From positions 3,782,001-3,846,000 of the forward strand of contig NZ_CP026538.1 in assembly GCF_004135975.1 (NCBI RefSeq): DNA of 64,000 nt. The letters are read 5' to 3'. Below, piece by piece: positions 46,543 to 54,093 of the stretch. A model generated the notes under the pieces. That model was given only the letters and a program-made list of their open reading frames with translations, was not told the origin of the DNA and ran no database searches. The stretch comes from Solidesulfovibrio carbinolicus (GTDB lineage Bacteria > Desulfobacterota > Desulfovibrionia > Desulfovibrionales > Desulfovibrionaceae). Position 1 is the first letter of the stretch. Each line of letters begins with the position of its first letter. The position numbers were made by a program, and so were the translations under genes.

Positions 46543-47442
46543 ATGCCAACGAGCGCCCCGCCGAAGCCGCCCCTGTCCCGGGCCTATACGTTGAAGGCTT
46601 CCAAGATTCCAAACTACTTCGAAGTGTTGCTGGAAAATCCGGAGCCGGAGGTCTTTGACACGGCGGTTTTGGCCAAGTCCGGCTTCCGCTACGCCATTGA
46701 CCGGACCTTCATCGACATCCTCAAGGGTTTGGGATTTTTGAACGAAGCCGGCCAACCCACCCGGCGCTATCGGGATTTCCGTGACCACCGCCAAGCCGCC
46801 GCAGCATTGCGCCTGGGGCTGACCGAAGCCTACGCCGGCCTGCTGGCCGCTCTGCCCGATGCCGCAGTATGTTCCGAACGCGAGATCATGGAGGCCGTGT
46901 CCCAATATTTCGAAGGGGAATTAAACGACATGGCCGTCGGCGGCATTGCCGCCACCTACCTGGCCCTGACGCGCTACGCGGCCAGCCTCGACAACGGCGC
47001 GGCCAGCGCCGACGCGGCGGCCATTGTCGGCGCGGTGCAACGCTCGGCTACGGCCACGCTTGCGGCGTTCGAACCGCCCTCTGCGTCCCCCGACGCCAGA
47101 GGCCTTTCGGCCGCAGCTGTGGCCGAGCCTGCGGCCGAGCCGGCCGCCAATCCCGAGCCTGTGGCCGACCCCGAGCCGGTCGCGACGGCCAGCCCCGCGC
47201 TTGACGCGACGCCCCTGGCCGGGCCAGAGCCGGGCGCCGCCCCGAAAACGACAAACAAAACCGAAGGCGCGCCGGGCATCGTCATCGAGGCCTGCCCCCC
47301 CGAAGCCTGCAACCAAACCCAAGGGACGTCCCAACGCGCCATTATCCACATCACCCTGCCGGCCAGCACCGACGAGGCGGTCTACGACGCCATTTTCGCC
47401 AGTTTGAAGCGTCATCTGCTGTCGCCGGGCGACAGTGCCTAG
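46543..47442 (+). CDS. DUF5343 domain protein with disordered linker
   Basis: The product is 299 aa from the ATG at 46543 (AGGGA upstream); the longer upstream frame lacks a site. Residues about 10-155 fit DUF5343: KIPNYFEVLLENPEPEVFDT, SGFRYAIDRTFIDILKGLGFLNEAGQPTRRYRDFRD. A low-complexity Pro/Ala/Glu linker (EPAAEPAANPEPVADPEPVA) follows, then a short conserved-looking C-terminus (RAIIHITLPASTDEAVYDAIFASLKRHL). DUF5343 is often found near defence or mobile-element genes and its function is unknown. Here it is 1.5 kb outside the island. Confidence 0.72.
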   Translation: MPTSAPPKPPLSRAYTLKASKIPNYFEVLLENPEPEVFDTAVLAKSGFRYAIDRTFIDILKGLGFLNEAGQPTRRYRDFRDHRQAAAALRLGLTEAYAGLLAALPDAAVCSEREIMEAVSQYFEGELNDMAVGGIAATYLALTRYAASLDNGAASADAAAIVGAVQRSATATLAAFEPPSASPDARGLSAAAVAEPAAEPAANPEPVADPEPVATASPALDATPLAGPEPGAAPKTTNKTEGAPGIVIEACPPEACNQTQGTSQRAIIHITLPASTDEAVYDAIFASLKRHLLSPGDSA

Positions 47443-47508
47443 AGCGTTTCCCCCGCAGCAACGCCGCCCAAACGGCGTGTTGGCCGCCTGACGCACCCCA
47501 AAAAACAC

Positions 47509-47547
47509 GCGCCGCTCCAAGCCGCAGTCTGCGGCATGGAGCGGCGC
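47509..47547 (-). terminator. Rho-independent terminator for the small secreted protein gene
   Basis: Outer arms GCGCCGCTCCA/TGGAGCGGCGC and inner arms GCCGCA/TGCGGC form a long stem; on the minus strand it is followed by GTGTTTTTT, so it ends transcription from the gene at 47846. It also faces the convergent DUF5343 gene. Confidence 0.75.
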
Positions 47548-47588
47548 GCGCGCTCTCGTATTCCATCAATCGCGGAAAAGACCGGCCG

Positions 47589-47846
47589 CTACTTCGGCAG
47601 TGCCTTCCACTCCTCAATCACTTTCTTGCAGGCCGGGCTGGCCTTGTCGAGATTTTCCGGTTTGGCCACGCAACCGCGCCGGCCGCCGCCGCCTTTTTGC
47701 ACATCGGCGCAGGGGCCGCCCGGGGCAATGAGCGCGGCGCATTCTTTTTCAAACAACGCCCGGTTGGCCGTGTCGGCCGCTTCATCAGCGGCAAAGGCTG
47801 TTGCGCTCACCAGCGACAAGGCCATCACAAACAGCAAGCATCGCAT
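47589..47846 (-). CDS. Small secreted cysteine-rich protein, unknown function
   Basis: The 85-aa protein has a signal peptide (residues 1 to about 19, ending TAFAAD) and AGGAGG before the ATG. The mature 66-residue part has four Cys (CAALIAPGGPC, RRGCVAKPENLDKASPACKK), probably two disulfides. Short Cys-rich periplasmic proteins of this kind occur in sulfate reducers but I cannot name a family. Confidence 0.65.
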   Translation of the reverse strand: MRCLLFVMALSLVSATAFAADEAADTANRALFEKECAALIAPGGPCADVQKGGGGRRGCVAKPENLDKASPACKKVIEEWKALPK

Positions 47847-48038
47847 GATCTTCCCTCCTGACGGTGTTGGAGTTCGGAAAAAGTCAGCAAACTGACGCGA
47901 TCATCTGTTGAAAAGAACCTCCGCTTGGGATATGCTTGAAGCCTTCCCAGCAAGTTCAAAAAATCACAAAGTCTGCGTCTTGTCCAGTGAAAAGTTGCTT
48001 CCGGCAATGAATATGTTGCGGCCACTGCTACCGGCGCA

Positions 48039-48785
48039 TCACCGCAGCATCAGCGCAAACACGCCCCACCCCAGGTATTCGCGGGTGTACGCGGCGTAGC
48101 GCACGGGTTCCGAGGTCAGCTTGGACCGAACCTCTTCCGCCAGCTCGTCGGCAGGGTTGGCTTCAAGCCAGCGGCGCATGGTGAGCCATTTGGCCGCCTC
48201 GTAGCGGTCCCAGCCGTCCTGGTCGGCCAGGACCATCTCCACGACGTCGCAGCCCAGGCGGCCAAAAGACGCAAGCAGTTCCGGGAGCGTGAGAAAGTCG
48301 GCGACCGCGCCGGCCAGACAGCCCTTGGCGACGTCTTCCGTCGGCGGCAATTGCCACCAGTAGGGTTCGCCGATGAGGATGATTCCGCCTTCTCGCAGGC
48401 TTTGCGACAAAAGCGCAATCGTGCCGGCGACGCCGCCACCGATCCAGGTGGCCCCGACGCAGGCGGCCACATCCACCTTCTCGTCGACGACATAGCCAGC
48501 GGCGTCGCCGTGGACAAACCGGACGCGGTCGGCGACGCCGAGCTCCACGGCCCGGCTCCTCGCCTGCTCGGTGAACAAGGAACTCATGTCCACGCCGACG
48601 CCGCGTATGCCGTGATCGCGGGCCCAGGTGCACAGCATCTCCCCCGACCCGCTGCCGAGATCGAGGATGCGCGTCCCGGGTTCCAGACGCAACGCTTGGC
48701 CCAGAACGGCGAACTTGTCGGGCGTGAACGGGTTGTGGATGCGATGCGCGCTTTCCGTGATGGTGAAAATCCGTGGAATGTCCAT
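48039..48785 (-). CDS. Class I SAM-dependent methyltransferase
   Basis: The 248-aa protein has motif I RILDLGSGSGEMLCTWARD near residue 40, acidic GVGVDMS, and VRFVHGDAAGYVVDEKVDVAACVGATWIGGG. An EPYWWQLPP block follows. It is a small-molecule methyltransferase of unassigned substrate. AAGGAG lies before the ATG. It is the last chromosomal gene before the island's left boundary; the short leader at 48786-48940 holds nothing else. Confidence 0.85.
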   Translation of the reverse strand: MDIPRIFTITESAHRIHNPFTPDKFAVLGQALRLEPGTRILDLGSGSGEMLCTWARDHGIRGVGVDMSSLFTEQARSRAVELGVADRVRFVHGDAAGYVVDEKVDVAACVGATWIGGGVAGTIALLSQSLREGGIILIGEPYWWQLPPTEDVAKGCLAGAVADFLTLPELLASFGRLGCDVVEMVLADQDGWDRYEAAKWLTMRRWLEANPADELAEEVRSKLTSEPVRYAAYTREYLGWGVFALMLR

Positions 48786-48940
48786 TGGGAAAAGCTCCTT
48801 CGTGGGGTGAAGGCATTCAAAACGCGTCGGTTAGGCGACCATGCCCTTCATCGTTATGATTGGAACAGCTTTGGAGCAAATCATCAAGGCAACAAAAAAG
48901 AGACTACCGACCGAGTCAGTAGTCCCCAAAATCGTGGCGT

Positions 48941-48994
48941 CCGAGGCCGGAATCGAACCGGCACGTCCCGAAGAACAAGGGATTTTAAGTCCCT
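48941..48994 (-). repeat. attL: displaced 3' half of tRNA-Leu(UAA)
   Basis: Identical over 54 bp to the intact tRNA gene from the anticodon loop to the acceptor stem, but the sequence then departs (no 5' half), so it is a tRNA fragment and not a functional gene. It marks the left island boundary. Confidence 0.9.
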
Positions 48995-49112
48995 ATTTGG
49001 TCGTTTCACGGGGTTTCACTCGGCCTCACAAATATAGCTGAAAACCATTGATTTTACTAGAGTAATGCCCTAACCTCTTTTCACTGCTTGTCACTCATTT
49101 TCACCCCGTTTC
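48995..49112. promoter_or_regulatory. Possible integrase arm-type sites at the left end
   Basis: A series of TTTCAC-like hexamers (near 49003, 49012, 49078, 49089, 49100) lies between attL and the integrase gene. The 13-mer TTCACCCCGTTTC at 49100-49112 recurs at 59954-59966 near the right end. GGGGGACA-type repeats follow up to the integrase start. Paired repeats at both ends of an element are typical of integrase or excisionase binding; this is inference. Confidence 0.45.
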
Positions 49113-49207
49113 CATGTTTTTTGGGGGACAGGTGGGGGACAAAGTAGGGCCAAGGGATTCAAAGTCACGCACTGGAATGCCAGTGGGGGACAAACCAGGG
49201 GACAGCC

Positions 49208-50443
49208 ATGGCCTACACCTGGAAGCAAACCAAGCATGAAGGCGTCCGGTATCGGGAACACCCAACCCGCAAGCACGGCGTGAAGCCTGACCAGTATTTC
49301 GCCATCCGGTATCGCGTGGACGGCGTGCGCCGCGAGGAAGCCCTCGGCTGGGCGTCCCAAGGATGGACGGCGGCCAAGGCGGCCCAGACCCTTGCGGACC
49401 TTAAAAAAGCGGCCACGACAGGCGAAGGCCCGACCTCCCTTGCCGAGAAGCGCGAGCAAGCCGATGCCCGACGCAAAGCCGAACAGGCCGCTATGGCGCG
49501 TGAGGCCCGGCAAGGCGTGACCTTCGATGCCTTTTGGCAAGACGACTACGTGATTGCCCTCCGCAACCGGGTCAAGCCCGAGTCGTATCAAAAGGAAGAG
49601 GCCCACTTCAGGTTTTGGTTATCCCCGACCCTCGGCAAGCTGCCACTGCGCGAAATCACCGAAGCCGACCTTGAGCGCGTCCAAGACAAAATCAGGGCCG
49701 CCGGCCTGTCCGACCGATCCCATGAGTACATCATGGGCACGTTCCGTCGCGTCTGGAGGCACGCCTTCAAGCGTAAGATCGTGGCCGTGGAGTGCCCCGT
49801 GGGCAAGCTGGACATCCCCAAGCCCGTCAACACCCGGCTCCGCGTCCTGACCCCGGAGGAAATTCAAGCCCTCCTGGCGGAACTGGCGACCGTGGACCAG
49901 ACCGCCCATGACCTGACCGTCTTTGCGCTGCTCACTGGTTGCCGGGCCTCCGAGGCGTTCAAGCTGCGCTGGGAAAACGTGGACTTCGTGCGCGAGGCCG
50001 CCCTTTTCCCCGAGACGAAGAACCGCGAACCCCGCGAAGTCTTCCTTGCCGCCGACGTGCTGGATATGCTGAAACGCCGAGGCCCCGGCCGCCCTGGCGA
50101 GTATGTCTTCACCAAGCGCGACGGCACGCCCTACGACGCCGCCCCCTCCTCCTTCAAGACGACACTGGAACGCCTGGGATTCAACGAAGGACGCGCTCCG
50201 CGTGACCGGGCCACGTTCCACAATTTGCGGCACAGCGCCGCCACCTACGCGGCCAGACGCGGCGTCCCGGTCAAGGACATGCAGACCATTTTCGGCTGGA
50301 AGACCCCGAGCATGGTTTTCCGCTACGCCAAGGGCAGCGAGGATGTGCAGCGCCGAGCCATGAAGGGACTCGCCAGCGCGTTCATGGAGGATAAGGGCGG
50401 GAAGGTGGTCCCGTTCCCTGCCGGGAAGGCCGAAGGCGAATAG
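49208..50443 (+). CDS. Tyrosine-type site-specific integrase
   Basis: The 411-aa protein has a basic N-terminal arm-binding region, a SAM-like core-binding domain (about 105-205, FDAFWQDDYVIALRNRVKPESYQKEE) and the catalytic domain: Arg in LLTGCRASEAFKLRWENVDF, His-x-x-Arg in FHNLRHSAATYAARRG, and the nucleophile Tyr in SMVFRYAKGSED. It faces into the island from the left attachment site and would integrate the element into tRNA-Leu. It appears intact. Confidence 0.95.
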   Translation: MAYTWKQTKHEGVRYREHPTRKHGVKPDQYFAIRYRVDGVRREEALGWASQGWTAAKAAQTLADLKKAATTGEGPTSLAEKREQADARRKAEQAAMAREARQGVTFDAFWQDDYVIALRNRVKPESYQKEEAHFRFWLSPTLGKLPLREITEADLERVQDKIRAAGLSDRSHEYIMGTFRRVWRHAFKRKIVAVECPVGKLDIPKPVNTRLRVLTPEEIQALLAELATVDQTAHDLTVFALLTGCRASEAFKLRWENVDFVREAALFPETKNREPREVFLAADVLDMLKRRGPGRPGEYVFTKRDGTPYDAAPSSFKTTLERLGFNEGRAPRDRATFHNLRHSAATYAARRGVPVKDMQTIFGWKTPSMVFRYAKGSEDVQRRAMKGLASAFMEDKGGKVVPFPAGKAEGE

Positions 50444-50449
50444 CCCCCC

Positions 50450-50477
50450 TTGCCTTCTGTATATACAGCGATATATT
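50450..50477 (+). promoter_or_regulatory. brnTA promoter with palindromic operator
   Basis: TTGCCT (50450-50455) and TATATT (50472-50477) are 16 bp apart; a perfect 12-bp palindrome CTGTATATACAG (50457-50468) fills the spacer. BrnA antitoxins repress their own operons, so this is a natural BrnA or BrnTA operator. It lies 7 bp past the integrase stop. Confidence 0.6.
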
Positions 50478-50492
50478 CACCGGAGAGTGGCG

Positions 50493-50783
50493 TTGAACTT
50501 CACATGGGACGAAGACAAGCGGCGGGCGAATCTTTCAAAGCATGGGCTGGACTTCGAGGCGGCCGAAAAGCTGTTTGACGACTACCGCCTGGAACACCTC
50601 GACACCCGCCGGGATTATGGAGAGGACCGATGGATTGCCCTTGGCCTGATTCACGGCAACGTGGCGGTTCTGGTTTACACGGAACGCGGCGAGGACATCC
50701 GGGTCATCTCCCTTCGGAAAGCCACGCCCGAGGAGCGGCAAATTTATGAGCAAGTACGATTCAAGCGACTTGGCCCGGCTTGA
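50493..50783 (+). CDS. brnT: BrnT-family ribonuclease toxin
   Basis: The 96-aa protein starts best at the TTG at 50493, 7 bases after GGAG, giving MNFTWDEDKRRANLSKHGLDFEAAEKLFDD, a standard BrnT N-terminus; a GTG at 50487 touches the ribosome site. Other family blocks are EDRWIALGLIHGNVAVLVYTERG and VISLRKATPEE. BrnT is a RelE-like mRNA interferase neutralised by BrnA, encoded by the overlapping next gene. It stabilises the island. Confidence 0.9.
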   Translation: MNFTWDEDKRRANLSKHGLDFEAAEKLFDDYRLEHLDTRRDYGEDRWIALGLIHGNVAVLVYTERGEDIRVISLRKATPEERQIYEQVRFKRLGPA

Positions 50784-51066
50784 GGCCATGACCGACGCCG
50801 AGGCCATCCAGAACGCCCTGGACGACGCCGATAGCCCCCCCACCGACGCGGCATTTTGGGCCGACGCCGAACTGGTTGACCCGGAACCCAAGAAGGTGCC
50901 CGTCTGCATCCGCGTCCGCCCGGACATCCTGAAATTCTTCAAGCAGCGCGGCCCCGGATATCAAACCCGCATCAATCAAGTCTTGGAAGCCTACGTCGCC
51001 CACCAGGAGAAGCGGGCCGGCAGAGAGCGACAAGGACCGACATTTCCCCGGCTAGGCTGCGACTGA
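50746..51066 (+). CDS. brnA: BrnA-family antitoxin
   Basis: The 106-aa protein overlaps the brnT gene by 38 bp. Its C-terminal half has the BrnA signature VPVCIRVRPDILKFFKQRGPGYQTRINQVLEAYV, a ribbon-helix-helix-like DNA-binding unit that also caps the toxin. The front is acidic (AEAIQNALDDADSPPTD). It should repress the operon and neutralise BrnT. Confidence 0.9.
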   Translation: MSKYDSSDLARLEAMTDAEAIQNALDDADSPPTDAAFWADAELVDPEPKKVPVCIRVRPDILKFFKQRGPGYQTRINQVLEAYVAHQEKRAGRERQGPTFPRLGCD

Positions 51067-51195
51067 TCATCGTGGCCGAAAAGACGGACTCCCACCGCCC
51101 TGCCGGGGTTTTTTTGGGAGATGAGCATGGGAGGCTCAAAGTGAAAAAAGCGTATTTCTGGCACAGAGGCAAGAAGCATCTATGGACTGACACTT

Positions 51196-51663
51196 ATGGA
51201 TTTTTTCTCTGCCATTGAAAACGGCCTCCCTTCTTATGATGGGTTTGGCCGAAAGATTTCTTCTCTCAGCGAAAGGCACGCACAAGTAGCCAAAGCATTT
51301 AGAGAGTGTGCATACAAGGGGGTTACCGGAGAAGCCCCGGGCGAAGATTCAGCAATGATGGCTGGCGAAACGCTTCCGGGCAAAGGGTATATCCCAAACG
51401 GTTGCGAACTAATAAGCCTTGACAACAGATTGTTTGACACTGCCGACCTTGTAATTTTATTCCCTGCACCATGTGAATCTAGCGCCATAGAACGCTGCGA
51501 AAACGACGTGCGCTGCTTCGGGCTTTCCCCGGCAGAGGATGCGCCCAAGCCCGTTGCCGAGGGGCAGGAGGCGGCTGTGGTCGAGGCCCCGGCACAACTG
51601 AAGATACCGGCAAAAAAACAGCCTCTACGCGCGATGAACAGCGAGAAATTTGCCGCCGCATGA
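51196..51663 (+). CDS. Island protein of unknown function, possibly chimeric C-terminus
   Basis: The 155-aa frame has no recognised domain. The first two thirds (to about base 51480) are clearly more A/T-rich than the flanks, with SYDGFGRKISSLSERHAQVAKAFRECAYKG and LDNRLFDTADLVILF; after that the DNA turns GC-rich (AEDAPKPVAEGQEAAVVEAPA), suggesting fusion of foreign sequence with older DNA. The ribosome site is poor. It could be a degraded gene. The gap before it (51067-51195) has a T7 tract that may be the brnA terminator. Confidence 0.4.
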   Translation: MDFFSAIENGLPSYDGFGRKISSLSERHAQVAKAFRECAYKGVTGEAPGEDSAMMAGETLPGKGYIPNGCELISLDNRLFDTADLVILFPAPCESSAIERCENDVRCFGLSPAEDAPKPVAEGQEAAVVEAPAQLKIPAKKQPLRAMNSEKFAAA

Positions 51664-51797
51664 GGGGGGAGGGAACCCGCGACGGCTGGGGCGCTGGATC
51701 GAGCGCAACGCCGGCCGCATCGTGGACGGACTCCGTTTCGTCAGGGACGGACAGCGCAGCCGAGCGGCCTTGTGGTGCGTCAAAACGACGGGAAAAA
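51662..51797 (+). pseudogene. C-terminal fragment of a phage primase/helicase
   Basis: Translated in the frame of base 51650 this encodes NPRRLGRWIERNAGRIVDGL, which aligns with NARRLGHWLKSHKGRVVDGL at the end of the larger primase-like remnant at 51901-53035. Only the last 45 residues remain. It is followed directly by the first iteron-like array, just as the larger copy is followed by the second. Confidence 0.7.
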
Positions 51798-51900
51798 GTG
51801 AGTTTGGTGAGTTTGGTGAGTTTTTTTCCCGACCTACGCATAAGAATTCGGAGAAAAATAGTACAGCTGAGCCAAAAATAACTCACGAAACTCACCAAAC
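51798..51900. repeat. Iteron-like array 1: 9-bp repeats facing across an A/T-rich spacer
   Basis: Three direct copies of GTGAGTTTG/T (51798-51824) face two inverse copies in AACTCACGAAACTCACCAAAC (51880-51900), with 55 bp of A/T-rich sequence between. The 21-bp arms are complementary except for one base. The layout resembles a satellite-phage replication origin; a very long hairpin terminator is the alternative. Confidence 0.6.
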
Positions 51901-53035
51901 GGCTCCCTGCTGCTCACGTCGGGATATGACCCCCAAAGCCAATACTATTTCGCCCATCGCCTCAACGTCAAAATCTCTAGCCAGCCGACACGCTCGGAAG
52001 CTACAGACAAGCTGGAATTTATCCAAAACCTACTGTCAGGATTCAGTTTTGTTGAACCCGTGGACCGCACCGTCGCCTTAGCTCTGATTCTCAGTACGAT
52101 GGTACGACCCAGTCTCGACCACATTGCCTCTTTTCGCTATCACGGCACCGGTGCGCGGAAGTGGAAAATCATATTTGATGGACATTGCAGCGATAATAGC
52201 AACAGGCAGAAGGACTGCAGTCCTTGCAGCGACAACCGACAGCGCAGAACTTGAAAAACGCCTAACAGGCAGCCTTCTATCGGGAGATCCACTCGTAAGC
52301 CTGGACAACTACAATGGAACATTGCAATCTGACCTACTATGCCAAGCCCTCACTGCTAGCACGGTCAAAGTCCGACCGCTTGGCATTTCGCCAAGCGTTG
52401 AAATACCCAGCACGACCCTTTGGTCGGCCAACGGCAACAATCTGGTCTTGGCCGGCGATTTACCTCGCCGCTCCTTGCTTTGCCGGCTGGACCCAGGATG
52501 CGAACGTCCGGAGGAACGTCAATTCTCCTTTGATCCTCTCGAGCGCGTACTCCAAAACCGCACCGAGTATGTCGGCGCCTGTTTGACCATTTTGCGGGCA
52601 TACATCGTCGCCGGCCGGCCAGACATGGGTGGAACCCCTTTCGGCGGTTTCGGCCAGTGGTCTGCCCTGGTGCGTAGCGCGCTCATGTGGGTCGGCGAAC
52701 CAGACCCTTGCGCCAGCCGCAACGCCATCATGGACGAGGACCCGGAACTGGGACAACTGCGCACGCTCCTCATCCTTTGGTGGCAGGAGCTTGGAAAAAG
52801 CGCCATAAAAATCAAGCGCCTCATAGAACGCTGCCACTCAAACGACTCTGGGCTTTTTGAAGTCCTTGACGACATCGCCGGCGAAAGGAATGGCCCTGGG
52901 GTCAACGCGCGCCGCCTGGGCCACTGGCTAAAAAGCCACAAAGGCCGTGTCGTCGATGGGTTGCGACTCGTCCAAGTCCCCGGCCCGAATATGGCCAGTT
53001 GGCAGGTCGTCCAAGTCAAAACAGGCGAAGCATAG
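51901..53035 (+). pseudogene. Phage-type primase/helicase remnant, N-truncated and frameshifted
   Basis: The front, in the frame of 51901, reads GSLLLTSGYDPQSQYYFAHR then SGFSFVEPVDRTVALALILS; near 52115-52125 the frame shifts and continues as LPLFAITAPVRGSGKSYLMD (Walker A GSGKS), LVSLDNYNGTLQSDLLCQAL, STTLWSANGNNLVLAGDLPR and ends NARRLGHWLKSHKGRVVDGL. The ATPase part belongs to the primase-helicase type found in phages and islands of this bacterial group. The upstream primase domain is missing. An ATG-less piece of 303 codons from 52124 stays open, but without its front it is unlikely to work. Confidence 0.75.
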
Positions 53036-53147
53036 GTTTCTGAGGTTTTGAAGGTTCTTTCTTAAGGAGCTGACAAAAAAGAACAGTGAAGAAGATAAGA
53101 TCGTCTTGAGGGCTGGGACAAAACCTCAAGAACCTGCCAAACCTTCA
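53035..53147. repeat. Iteron-like array 2 after the primase remnant
   Basis: Directly at the stop, three 9-bp units GGTTTCTGA, GGTTTTGAA, GGTTCTTTC (53035-53061) are followed by about 58 bp of A-rich sequence and inverse units within AAAACCTCAAGAACCTGCCA and AACCTTCA (53120-53147; complement GGTTTGGCA, GGTTCTTGA). The period and arrangement match array 1 although the unit sequence differs. The region 53148-53235 is A/T-rich and empty. Confidence 0.6.
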
Positions 53148-53235
53148 CACCCCGGACTGAACGGCTTCGCCCATAACCCCCTATTCTTCACTCTACTGAC
53201 TAATAGACTTAGTTATTCTAGGAAAATATTAACCC

Positions 53236-53529
53236 GTGCTTCACCTTTTGGACCGCTCTTTCACTCCCCCGACACCACCGTCGGCCGATGACTTCAGCCC
53301 CAGTCGGCCGCTTGCCAGCCCAGCCTACCGATTGGTGCAACTGCTCACCGTCAAAGAGCCCAGCAAGGATGTCTTGGTCCTTGGAGGCCGGATCGGCTGT
53401 TGACGCTTCGACTATGGAGGCCAATGCATGCTGTTTGACATCGTGCGCCGTGACACGGGTGAGAGCTACCGAAAGATGCTCCTGCGCATGACCAAGGAGA
53501 GCGGAATCGACTCTCCAACGGATGCGTGA
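53236..53529 (+). pseudogene. Small island ORF interrupted by an in-frame TGA
   Basis: From a GTG at 53236 the frame reads through SPSRPLASPAYRLVQLLTVK and DVLVLGGRIGC to a TGA at 53401, then continues in the same frame as RFDYGGQCMLFDIVRRDTGE and ends at 53529 (97 codons in all). Codon use on both sides looks coding. The likeliest reading is a nonsense-mutated phage gene; a selenocysteine codon is a remote alternative. No family recognised. Confidence 0.45.
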
Positions 53530-53544
53530 AATTTGAAGATAGTT

Positions 53545-53982
53545 TCAATTACATGTCGAAAATGGCTGAAGCACGAGGCGCTCGAATTCTTCAAAAGGGA
53601 GCGGGCGGCTATATAAAAAGCCCTGTCCCACAAGACAGCCATGGGCGCACAGGAGCTCCGCCTGCTCGGGCAACTCTACGCCCTCGGCCACCACATCCAT
53701 GTCCAAGGCCCGAGCCACGGCGATGAAAGCTTTGACCAGTTCTGCCTTGCGACGGTCCTTTTCCACACCCGAAACAAAGGAACTATCGCTTTTGAGCACA
53801 TCGACACGGAACCGGTTGAGATAGCTCAGGGCGGAGTGGCCAGTGCCGAAATCGTCGATGGCGATGGATGCGCCCAGGCTGCTCAAGGCGTTCAAGGTCT
53901 TTTGTGTGGGGCGCACTTTGCGCTTACCAAGCGCCAACACGAGGGGTGGGCTTGCCCCACGCTCCCACCCGAAGGCCTCCAC
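53545..53982 (-). pseudogene. Truncated EAL-domain (c-di-GMP phosphodiesterase) remnant
   Basis: The minus-strand frame encodes the C-terminal half of an EAL domain: IAIDDFGTGHSALSYLNRF, VDVLKSDSSFV, VVAEGVELPEQAELL and GCLVGQGFLYSRPLPFEEFE. The N-terminal part with the EAL motif itself is absent; the first 25 residues are unrelated sequence. It cannot be an active phosphodiesterase. It lies between the phage debris and the efflux operon, marking a recombination joint. Confidence 0.75.
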
Positions 53983-53989
53983 TTTTTTA

Positions 53990-54022
53990 TTGACATGAAA
54001 AATGATAAAAACTAAAAATCAT
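53990..54022 (+). promoter_or_regulatory. Promoter and candidate operator of the TetR-RND operon
   Basis: TTGACA (53990-53995), 17 bp, then TAAAAA (54013-54018) forms a good promoter about 75 bp before the TetR start. ATGAT (54002-54006) and ATCAT (54018-54022) make an inverted repeat over the -10 region, a likely TetR self-control site. Symmetry is the only evidence for the operator. Confidence 0.5.
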
Positions 54023-54093
54023 CATTAAATTTTAATGCAGCACCTGGGGGGGCATCCAGCGCCCCCAAGGCTTACCCAATCGAGAACAACGCC

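Noticed and set aside
48937-49030. A second tRNA gene at the left end of the island
   Set aside because: Only the 3' half matches tRNA-Leu; the 5' acceptor and D-arm are absent, so it is an attachment-site fragment.
53401-53450. Selenocysteine insertion at the TGA in 53236-53529
   Set aside because: No clear SECIS hairpin with a GGU/GGC-type loop follows at the required distance; kept only as a low-interest alternative.
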